DNA of 64,000 nucleotides, taken from contig NC_016026.1 of assembly GCF_000226315.1 (NCBI RefSeq), positions 1,426,001-1,490,000 of the forward strand, read 5' to 3'. The notes beneath the pieces are model-generated. The model had not been told where the DNA came from and did no database searches. It worked only from the letters and a program-made list of their open reading frames with translations. Position 1 is the first letter of the stretch; the number at the start of each line of letters is the position of its first letter. Below, piece by piece: positions 39,978 to 47,258 of the stretch. The DNA comes from Micavibrio aeruginosavorus ARL-13. GTDB taxonomy: Bacteria > Pseudomonadota > Alphaproteobacteria > Micavibrionales > Micavibrionaceae. The translations under genes and the position numbers were made by a program.

Positions 39978-40274
39978 CTATGAATTGTTTTTGCAATTTG
40001 CCACACCAACTTCTGCGGGTGTATTCAGCTTCATGCTAAGCGCATGAATTTGCTGAGATATTTCAGATTGCAAAATGCCATGAACGCGCCTTTGACGCTC
40101 CACACGTGACACACCCTCGAATGCGGCAGACACAACTCGGATGCGAAAATGGCTCTCCCCCGACCCATCATGCCCGGCGTGGCCGGCGTGCTGGGCGGAT
40201 TCGTTGATGACCTCTAAAACCTCGGGGTTCAGGGCGGATCGCAGCTTTTCTTCAATAATTTCAGTCATTCCCAT
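39978..40274 (-). CDS. BolA family protein
   Basis: BolA-like proteins bind monothiol glutaredoxins and [2Fe-2S] clusters and act in iron-sulfur and stress physiology. The open frame extends to 40355, but the ATG at 40272-40274 follows AAGGGGCG and gives 98 residues beginning MGMTEIIEEKLRSAL. The BolA core with SHFRIRVVSAAFEGVSRVERQR and the conserved ALSMKLNTP end is intact. It is divergent from a J-protein gene and cobST, a conserved cluster in the class. Confidence 0.92.
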   Translation of the reverse strand: MGMTEIIEEKLRSALNPEVLEVINESAQHAGHAGHDGSGESHFRIRVVSAAFEGVSRVERQRRVHGILQSEISQQIHALSMKLNTPAEVGVANCKNNS

Positions 40275-40340
40275 GGATTTTCGCCCCTTTTGATATGTCA
40301 AAATCTTGTAAAAAGCCGCGGCCCGCAACATAATAATGGA

Positions 40341-40976
40341 ATGCCGCGTATACATTTGAAACCCAATTCACCGGAATTCGCTGATTCGGACGCTCCAAAG
40401 CCCCGGAGCAAAAGTTGCGACATGCCGGGATGTGAGCGCCATGGCGAGCACAAAGCCCCCAAAAACCGTGGTTTGAATGATTATTACCATTTCTGCTTCG
40501 ACCATGTGCAGGAATATAACAAGGCGTGGGATTTCTTCTCTGGCATGACCCAGTCGGATATCGAGGCCCATATCATGCAAGCCATGCTGTGGGACCGCCC
40601 GACGAAACGCTATGACCCCGCCGCGGCCGCCGCGATGGAGGACGAACTTCTCAAAAAAGCGCACGAAGCGCGGTTCTTCCACAAACGCCCGCACGACCAT
40701 GAAAACCAGCAAAAGGCCCGCCAGGAACATTTCCGGTCCATGGACGATATCCGCCCCGCCCCGGAGATCGAGGCTATGGCGATTATGGGATTGGAACCGC
40801 CGGTCGATTTGGCCGGGATCAAGGCCAAGTACAAAGAGCTGGTTAAGAAATACCACCCGGACGTCAACCGCGACGACCCAAAGGCCGAGGAGCTTCTCAA
40901 AAGCATCAACATGGCCTATACAATTTTAAAGGCGGCCTTTGAAAGCTATGAAAAAATGATGACGGGCCGCGCGTAA
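40341..40976 (+). CDS. J-domain protein with N-terminal Cys motif (alphaproteobacterial DnaJ-like)
   Basis: A 211-residue protein starting at the ATG at 40341 (MPRIHLKPN); the earlier in-frame start at 40290 overlaps the divergent bolA region. A Cys/His segment near residues 25-60 (SCDMPGCERHGEHKAP and YHFCFDHVQEYN) may bind zinc. The J domain is C-terminal, at about 145-205, with HPD in LVKKYHPDVNRDD. Its position between bolA and cobS is conserved in alphaproteobacteria. It probably recruits DnaK. Confidence 0.88.
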   Translation: MPRIHLKPNSPEFADSDAPKPRSKSCDMPGCERHGEHKAPKNRGLNDYYHFCFDHVQEYNKAWDFFSGMTQSDIEAHIMQAMLWDRPTKRYDPAAAAAMEDELLKKAHEARFFHKRPHDHENQQKARQEHFRSMDDIRPAPEIEAMAIMGLEPPVDLAGIKAKYKELVKKYHPDVNRDDPKAEELLKSINMAYTILKAAFESYEKMMTGRA

Positions 40977-41084
40977 TTAAAACCTTCAGTTCTCTCCCAC
41001 CTCCCTCCAAAGCGCACACACCATGACAACCAAAAAACAAAAAATGGCACCTCCGCATCTGCATCCGCAGGCGGCGCGTATGAG

Positions 41085-42059
41085 ATGGAGAGCCTGACGG
41101 CCAACCACCCGCATTACACCACCATCCCCGATGCGTGGTTCGATGTGCGCGAAACATTCGGGCTGGATATTGACTGGCAAGTGCCGGGTTTTTCCGTTGA
41201 ACACCCGAACGTACCCGCGCGTGATGAAACGTACCAATTCGACCATGACACCACACTGGCCATCCTGGCCGGGTTTGCACATAACCGCCGCGTGATGATT
41301 CAGGGGTACCACGGCACAGGGAAATCCACCCATATTGAACAGGTCGCCGCGCGCCTGAACTGGCCGTGTGTCCGCATCAATCTGGATTCCCACGTCAGCC
41401 GCCTCGATCTGCTGGGCAAGGACATGATCGTCCTGAAAGACGGGCAACAGGTCACCGAATTTAAACAAGGCATCCTGCCATGGGCATTACAAAACCCGGT
41501 GGCCCTGGTGTTCGACGAATATGACGCGGGCCGTCCGGATGTGATGTTCGTGATCCAGCGCGTGCTGGAAGCCGAGGGCAAGCTGACCCTGCTCGACCAG
41601 AACACCGTCATTCGCCCGCATCCGGGTTTCCGCCTGTTCGCCACGGCCAACACGATTGGCTTGGGCGATACCACGGGCCTGTATCACGGCACACAACAAA
41701 TCAACCAGGGCCAGATGGACCGCTGGAACGTCGTCGTCACACTGAACTATCTGCCGCATGAAGACGAGGTTAAAATCGTCCTCGCCAAAATGCCCGGACT
41801 CGACAGTGACGAAGTGGGCTCGATGGTGCGCCTGGCCGACATGACACGGCAAGGATTCATCAACGGCGATCTGTCCACCCTGATGTCCCCGCGTACGGTT
41901 TTAAGCTGGGCGGAAAACAATAAAATCTTCAAGAACCGCGAACTGGCCTTCCGCCTGTCCTTCCTGAACAAATGCGATGAAACGGAACGCGGGACGGTGG
42001 CGGAATATTACCAACGCTGCTTCGGCGTCGATATCATGCCTCCGGCTACGCGGATGTAA
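41085..42059 (+). CDS. cobS: Aerobic cobaltochelatase subunit CobS (AAA+ ATPase)
   Basis: CobS with CobT and CobN inserts Co2+ into hydrogenobyrinate a,c-diamide during aerobic cobalamin synthesis. The 324-residue AAA+ protein shows Walker [11 protein letters not shown] near residue 75, [14 protein letters not shown], Walker [12 protein letters not shown] and the sensor segment [19 protein letters not shown]. The ATG at 41085 has a poor ribosome binding site. A second ATG at 41023 in another frame would join this frame if one base shifted within the A-rich run at 41031-41044. Its stop overlaps the cobT start. Confidence 0.93.
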   Translation: MESLTANHPHYTTIPDAWFDVRETFGLDIDWQVPGFSVEHPNVPARDETYQFDHDTTLAILAGFAHNRRVMIQGYHGTGKSTHIEQVAARLNWPCVRINLDSHVSRLDLLGKDMIVLKDGQQVTEFKQGILPWALQNPVALVFDEYDAGRPDVMFVIQRVLEAEGKLTLLDQNTVIRPHPGFRLFATANTIGLGDTTGLYHGTQQINQGQMDRWNVVVTLNYLPHEDEVKIVLAKMPGLDSDEVGSMVRLADMTRQGFINGDLSTLMSPRTVLSWAENNKIFKNRELAFRLSFLNKCDETERGTVAEYYQRCFGVDIMPPATRM

Positions 42060-43921
42060 TGACCCTCGACAAAGACAAACAACGCGAACTGGATAAATTT
42101 AAAAACGCCACCGCGTCGACCTTGCGGGCGATGGCGAAGGTTGCGGATATTGAGGTTGCCTTTACACCCGTTGAAGGCAGCGCGAAATCCCTGAGCCTGC
42201 CAAAGGCGGGCACCATGCGCTTGCCCTTGCCGGATGCGGCCATGTCGGTACCATCGGTTGGCGTGACACGCGGGCAAGCGGATTCCCGCGCTTTGCATCT
42301 TCGTCACCATGACTCCGCCATTCACCGCCGCAATGCGCCGCTGGATTTATCGGCGCAGGCCGCGTTTGATGCGCTGGAACAGGCGCGATTGGAATCCATC
42401 GGCATTCGTACCATGGCGGGTGTGGCGAAAAACCTGTCCGCGTCATTAGAAGACACCTGCCGCCGCATGGGATATGCCAATGCGCAGGCCCGTGAAAACA
42501 CCAATCAGGCCGATGCCCTGCATATTCTGGCCCGTGCAGCCATGACCGGGGAAACATTGCCGCCCACCGCCGAACATGTCGCAAGCCTGTGGCGTGAATG
42601 GGTGCAGGAACGGCTGGGGCCGGATGGCCTGAACACACTGGCCGCCGCGATGGATGATCAGAAGACCTTCGCGCGCGAAGTCAAACATCTGCTCGACCAA
42701 CTCGACATGGATGCAGGCGATACACCGCCGGATGATGACGACGATACGGACAGCGACGATAACGAAGCCAATATGCCCCTGTCCGGCGAAGAAGATGGCG
42801 ATGGCGACGACGATAATTCCGACACCGACGCCGAAGGATCGGACGCGCAGGAAGCGGGCGATGATTCAAGCGCCAAGGACGACGCACAAGCCGCCTTCGA
42901 TGACCTGGACACCGAAAATACACAGAGTGAAACCGAGGGCGAAAGCCCCGGTCAAACCCGCACCAACCGGGATCAGGGATATCAACCGGGCCCGGAAAAC
43001 CCGTATCATATCTATACCACCGCTTTCGATGAAATCGTCCGCGCCACAGAACTGGCGGATGATGAAGAATTGGACCGCCTGCGCGATATGCTGGACCGGC
43101 AATTGGCGCATTTACAGGGCGTAGTGACAAAGTTGGCCAACCGCCTGCAACGCAAATTGATGGCCCGCCAACAACGGTCATGGCTGTTCGATCAAGAAGA
43201 AGGCCAACTGGATGCCGCCCGTCTGGCCCGCATTGTTGCCAACCCCACCGTGCCCTTGTCATTCAAGCAGGAAAAGGAAACCGATTTCCGCGACACCGTC
43301 GTCACGTTGTTGATCGATAATTCCGGATCGATGCGGGGTCGCCCGATTGCGATTGCCGCCATCTGCACCGACATTCTGGCCCGCACGCTGGAACGCTGCG
43401 GCGTGAAGACGGAAATTCTGGGCTTCACCACCCGCGCGTGGAAGGGTGGAAAATCCCGCGATGCATGGGTGCAAAATGGCCGCCCGCCACACCCCGGCCG
43501 CCTGAACGATTTGCGCCATATCATCTACAAGGCCGCCGATGAACCATGGCGCCGCACGCGCAAAAATCTGGGCTTGATGCTGAAAGAAGGATTGCTGAAA
43601 GAAAACATTGATGGCGAGGCCATCGTCTGGGCACATAATCGTCTGGCCAAACGACCGGAGCAACGCAAAATCCTGATGGTCATTTCCGATGGCGCGCCGG
43701 TGGATGACTCCACCCTGTCCGTCAACCCATCCAACATTCTGGAGCAGGATTTGCGCAGTGTCATTTTCTGGATCGAAAACGCATCCCCGGTCAAACTGAC
43801 CGCCATCGGGATCGGGCACGATGTTACCCGATATTACAAAACCGCCATGACCATCGCCGACGCCGACGAACTGGCCGCCGCCCTGATCCAGCGGCTGGAC
43901 CAGCTTTTTGACGAGAAATAA
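42059..43921 (+). CDS. cobT: Aerobic cobaltochelatase subunit CobT
   Basis: CobT is the VWA-domain partner of the CobS ring. The 620-residue protein has an N-terminal helical domain (1-215). An Asp/Glu/Ser-rich acidic linker spans about 218-310 ([20 protein letters not shown]-like composition). The C-terminal VWA domain holds the MIDAS motif [10 protein letters not shown] near residue 422 and [14 protein letters not shown]. Other cobalamin genes are not in the window. CobS and CobT are encoded apart from cobN in many alphaproteobacteria. It is coupled to cobS by a one-base overlap. Confidence 0.96.
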   Translation: MTLDKDKQRELDKFKNATASTLRAMAKVADIEVAFTPVEGSAKSLSLPKAGTMRLPLPDAAMSVPSVGVTRGQADSRALHLRHHDSAIHRRNAPLDLSAQAAFDALEQARLESIGIRTMAGVAKNLSASLEDTCRRMGYANAQARENTNQADALHILARAAMTGETLPPTAEHVASLWREWVQERLGPDGLNTLAAAMDDQKTFAREVKHLLDQLDMDAGDTPPDDDDDTDSDDNEANMPLSGEEDGDGDDDNSDTDAEGSDAQEAGDDSSAKDDAQAAFDDLDTENTQSETEGESPGQTRTNRDQGYQPGPENPYHIYTTAFDEIVRATELADDEELDRLRDMLDRQLAHLQGVVTKLANRLQRKLMARQQRSWLFDQEEGQLDAARLARIVANPTVPLSFKQEKETDFRDTVVTLLIDNSGSMRGRPIAIAAICTDILARTLERCGVKTEILGFTTRAWKGGKSRDAWVQNGRPPHPGRLNDLRHIIYKAADEPWRRTRKNLGLMLKEGLLKENIDGEAIVWAHNRLAKRPEQRKILMVISDGAPVDDSTLSVNPSNILEQDLRSVIFWIENASPVKLTAIGIGHDVTRYYKTAMTIADADELAAALIQRLDQLFDEK

Positions 43922-43981
43922 GCCCCATCACCCCCGCTCGGCCCCTAGAATTTCCGCCCCAAATCGTCTAAAACTAAGGCC

Positions 43982-45382
43982 ATGAGCACCGATACAAAAA
44001 AACAGATTTATAAGCCCCGCCCCGTCACCGGATTCCCCGAATGGCTTCCCGAAGTCCGTTTGGTGGAACAGCAATGGTTCGACCATATCCGCCGGGTGTT
44101 TGAATCCTACGGCTTCTGCTCCATCGAAACGCCGAGCGTCGAGGAGCTGGACGTCCTGCGCGCCAAGGGCGAGGTGGACAAGGAAATTTACGTTATCGAA
44201 CGCCTGCACAAGGACGAAAATGACAAATCCGATGCGCGTCTGGCCCTGCACTTTGACCAGACGGTCCCACTGGCGCGGTACGTCGCGCAGAATTTCAACG
44301 AACTGGTTTTCCCATTCAAACGGTACCAGATGCAACGCGTCTGGCGCGGTGAACGGCCACAGGCCGGACGCTTCCGCGAATTTTACCAGTGCGATATCGA
44401 CGTCATCGGCATCGACACCCTGCCCCTGCATTTCGACGCCGAAATGCCCGCCATTATGTGGGAGGTCATGAACGGCCTGCCGGGGATGGAGAATGAGAAG
44501 ATTCAGATGCGAATTAGTAACCGCAAGATTCTAATTGGCTATCTTGAATCCATAGGAATCAACGATAAAAGCCTGATCACAATCGTCACAAACGCCATTG
44601 ATAAAATTGAAAAAAATGGCCTAGAGGCGTTTTATACAAACATGCACCAAGTTTTTGAAGAAACAGCTTTTGATACGCAAGAAATTCTTATTCATCTAAG
44701 AGACTTTGGCACACTTGCTGCAAGACCATATAATAACGCAGACGAATTGCGTGACGCGCTTGAACGTAGTCGACATATAAACACATCCCATCCAACCATA
44801 AAAACCGGAATCGAAGAGCTTTGCGCAGTGTTGGATTCCCTAGCTGACCTTCCTGATGGAGCCGTCGTTGCTGATCTTGCTATGGTACGCGGCCTCGATT
44901 ATTACACCGGCACCGTTTACGAAACCGTATTCGTCGATGATCCGGGGTATGGCTCCATCTGCTCCGGCGGGCGGTATGATGATCTTGCCGGGTCGTACAT
45001 CAACAAAAACCTGCCGGGTGTTGGTATTTCGGTTGGGTTCTCCCGCCTGTTCGCCCGCATGGTGGATCAGAAGAAAATCGACGTGAGCCGTAAATCTCCG
45101 GCGCATATCCTGTTGGTCATGACGGCGGAAGAACGTCGTGGTGAGATTGCGAAGACGGCGCAAATCTTACGCGCGCGCGGGTTCAACGTCGAAATGTACC
45201 ACGCGGCGAAGAAAATTCCGGACCAGTTGAAATACGCCAGCCGCAAAGGCATTCCCTTCGTCTGGTTCGCAGAAGAAGACGGAACCCACCAGGTGAAAAA
45301 CATGTCATCCGGTGAACAAACCAAAACCGACCCGCAAAGCTGGGTCCTGCCGGAAGGATATGCGCGTCATGAAGCGGCTTAA
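43982..45382 (+). CDS. hisS: Histidyl-tRNA synthetase
   Basis: A class II synthetase of 466 residues that charges tRNA-His. Motif 2 is seen in RYQMQRVWRGERPQAGRFRE and the histidine-A motif in VRGLDYYTGTVYE. The family-typical GGRYDDLAGS follows, then the C-terminal anticodon-binding domain (about 370-460, SPAHILLVMT). The segment at roughly 44500-44880, which encodes the insertion domain (residues about 173-299), is far more A+T-rich and uses AGA, ATA and CTA codons. Its frame is intact. hisS often lies by ispG or prfA in relatives; here it follows cobT. Confidence 0.97.
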   Translation: MSTDTKKQIYKPRPVTGFPEWLPEVRLVEQQWFDHIRRVFESYGFCSIETPSVEELDVLRAKGEVDKEIYVIERLHKDENDKSDARLALHFDQTVPLARYVAQNFNELVFPFKRYQMQRVWRGERPQAGRFREFYQCDIDVIGIDTLPLHFDAEMPAIMWEVMNGLPGMENEKIQMRISNRKILIGYLESIGINDKSLITIVTNAIDKIEKNGLEAFYTNMHQVFEETAFDTQEILIHLRDFGTLAARPYNNADELRDALERSRHINTSHPTIKTGIEELCAVLDSLADLPDGAVVADLAMVRGLDYYTGTVYETVFVDDPGYGSICSGGRYDDLAGSYINKNLPGVGISVGFSRLFARMVDQKKIDVSRKSPAHILLVMTAEERRGEIAKTAQILRARGFNVEMYHAAKKIPDQLKYASRKGIPFVWFAEEDGTHQVKNMSSGEQTKTDPQSWVLPEGYARHEAA

Positions 45383-46064
45383 CCAGCAAAATACGTCATC
45401 CCGGCGAAAGCCGGGATCTTCATGGGCTTGCTTGAAAAAGATTCCGGCTTTCGCCGGAATGACGATGCTGTTGGGATTGGCCACAGCACCCGCCATCGCC
45501 GCCGATTACACATTCGCGCCCAACGGCTGCGAATTCGCCATGACTTTCCCCGAACAACCGACCAGCGCCGAGCGTTGCGATCCCGCCGCGCCAACGCAAT
45601 GCACGCATTCATCCGTGTTTGTGAAAGTGTACGGCATGGATTCATCCATGCGCGTGACCGCCACATGCAGCCCGGCCGAAGACAACATGTTGAAACGTTA
45701 CAGCGGCGACGTCATGCGCTTCACGCTGGAAAGCATGGCCAAGGGCAACGCCAAGACATACGAAACCGGATTCAACGATCTGGGCACGGCGAAACAGGCC
45801 ATCCTGCTGGGCAGCACGCCGAACGACCATGATGGCGAAGATGTGTACATGGCCCAACTGTGGATCGGCGAAAAATCCGTCCTGACCATCGAAGGCGTCT
45901 TAACCGGCGTCCAAACCCCGGACAGCGACAGCACATTCACGGGAATTATGAAAAGCATAAGGACCGCCCCCACCAAAGCAACCGCAACAAAAGCGGATGA
46001 AGAGACTGAAAACAAAGACAAAAAAGAAGACAAGGCAGAGCCGGAAGAACCCACCAAGGAATAA
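45369..46064 (+). CDS. Exported hypothetical protein whose signal peptide contains a palindromic element
   Basis: A 231-residue protein. I place the start at the ATG at 45369, overlapping the hisS stop by 14 bases. Residues 9-32 are encoded by a 70-base palindromic repeat (45394-45463), read in frame as SSRRKPGSSWACLKKIPAFA and onward. The hydrophobic AFAGMTMLLGLATAPAIAA and cleavage near AIAA-DYTF still form a working-looking signal peptide. The mature domain has four Cys residues in its first half, for example NGCEFAMTF and TATCSPAEDN, and ends in a Lys/Glu-rich tail (KKEDKAEPEEPTKE). No family is recognised. Confidence 0.78.
   Translation: MKRLNQQNTSSRRKPGSSWACLKKIPAFAGMTMLLGLATAPAIAADYTFAPNGCEFAMTFPEQPTSAERCDPAAPTQCTHSSVFVKVYGMDSSMRVTATCSPAEDNMLKRYSGDVMRFTLESMAKGNAKTYETGFNDLGTAKQAILLGSTPNDHDGEDVYMAQLWIGEKSVLTIEGVLTGVQTPDSDSTFTGIMKSIRTAPTKATATKADEETENKDKKEDKAEPEEPTKE
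45394..45463. repeat. Palindromic element, family A, copy 1 (inside a coding region)
   Basis: The first arm, CGTCATCCCGGCGAAAGCCG followed by GGAT, is mirrored by ATTCCGGCTTTCGCCGGAAT followed by GACG at the other end, with about 22 bases between. Each arm is itself a small hairpin. The element lies in frame in the signal peptide region of the gene at 45369. Confidence 0.9.
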
Positions 46065-46142
46065 CCCGGCCCTTTGCCCCCTTTTGCCGCTGTGCTACGC
46101 TCTCCTCGCTTTCAAAAACAATGAAACAGGAGAGGACGCACA

Positions 46143-47153
46143 ATGAGCGCGGACCCCGTACAATTAAAGCCCGTTACCGCATCCAAGGGCAAAGCCATTC
46201 CCAACACGCACCCCCGCAATGAAGGGATGAAACTCGATCTGTCCGTGATCGAGGACATCCGCATGAATTTGAGCGCGATTGAACAGCGCACAGCCACATT
46301 GTCCGGCCGCCGCAGTGTGAAGAAAGATTGGCAAGCCGCGTGGCTTTTAAAATCCATCACCTGCATGGACCTGACCACCCTGTCGGGCGATGACACGCCG
46401 GATCGTGTGAAGCGCCTGTGTGCGAAAGCCGCTAACCCGATCCGCGCCGATTTGTTGGACGCAATGGGTTTTACCAAACCACTGCACACCGGTGCCGTAT
46501 GCGTGTATCACGCCATGGTGCCAACGGCCGTGAAAGCGTTAGAAGGTACAGACATTCCCGTGGCCGCCGTTTCCACCGGGTTCCCCCACGGCCTGTCGCC
46601 GATGTCGACAAAGTTGCAGGAAATTCGCGAAAGCGTCGCCGCCGGGGCCAAGGAAATCGATATCGTCATCACGCGCCAATACGTCCTGACCCAGAATTGG
46701 GACGCGCTGTATGACGAAATGAAACAATATCGCGATGCGTGCGGCGATGCGCGGATTAAGGCCATTTTGGCCGTTGGCGAACTGGCCACCATGCGTAACA
46801 TTGCCAAGGCCTCGATGGTTTGCATGATGGCGGGTGCCGATTTCATCAAAACATCGACGGGCAAGGAAGCCACCAACGCCAACTTGAACAACACATTGGC
46901 CATGATCCGCATGATCCGCCAATACCAGACCATGACCGGGTTCAAAGTCGGTTACAAACCGGCGGGCGGCATTTCCAAAGCCAAAGATGCGTTGATGTAT
47001 CAAGCATTGATGAAGGATGAGCTGGGCCGTGAATGGCTGGAGCCGGATCTGTTCCGCTTCGGCGTGTCCAGCCTGCTGGGTGATATTGAACGCCAGATCG
47101 AACATTTCGTCACCGGGCATTACAGCGCATCAAACCGCCACCCGATTGGTTAA
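46143..47153 (+). CDS. deoC: Deoxyribose-phosphate aldolase
   Basis: DeoC cleaves 2-deoxyribose 5-phosphate to glyceraldehyde 3-phosphate and acetaldehyde in deoxynucleoside catabolism. The 336-residue protein is the longer, class-typical form. The Schiff-base lysine is in GADFIKTSTGKE, the second active-site lysine in KVGYKPAGGIS, and the conserved Asp in EIDIVI. An AACAGGAGAGG ribosome binding site precedes the ATG. The next gene, an aldehyde dehydrogenase, could remove the acetaldehyde produced. Confidence 0.96.
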   Translation: MSADPVQLKPVTASKGKAIPNTHPRNEGMKLDLSVIEDIRMNLSAIEQRTATLSGRRSVKKDWQAAWLLKSITCMDLTTLSGDDTPDRVKRLCAKAANPIRADLLDAMGFTKPLHTGAVCVYHAMVPTAVKALEGTDIPVAAVSTGFPHGLSPMSTKLQEIRESVAAGAKEIDIVITRQYVLTQNWDALYDEMKQYRDACGDARIKAILAVGELATMRNIAKASMVCMMAGADFIKTSTGKEATNANLNNTLAMIRMIRQYQTMTGFKVGYKPAGGISKAKDALMYQALMKDELGREWLEPDLFRFGVSSLLGDIERQIEHFVTGHYSASNRHPIG

Positions 47154-47167
47154 ACCCATCTATTTCA

Positions 47168-47236
47168 CGTCATCCCGGCGAAGGCTGGGATCTTCCAGCC
47201 ATAAGGGACGAAGACCCCGGCTTTCGCCGGGGTGAC
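47168..47236. repeat. Palindromic element, family A, copy 2 (intergenic)
   Basis: CGTCATCCCGGCGAAGGCTG followed by GGAT is mirrored by CCCCGGCTTTCGCCGGGGTG followed by AC. It has the same outer CGTCAT and GTGAC ends and spacing as copy 1, and lies between deoC and the aldehyde dehydrogenase gene. Confidence 0.88.
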
Positions 47237-47258
47237 ACAAGAGAAAAGGAAACAAACA

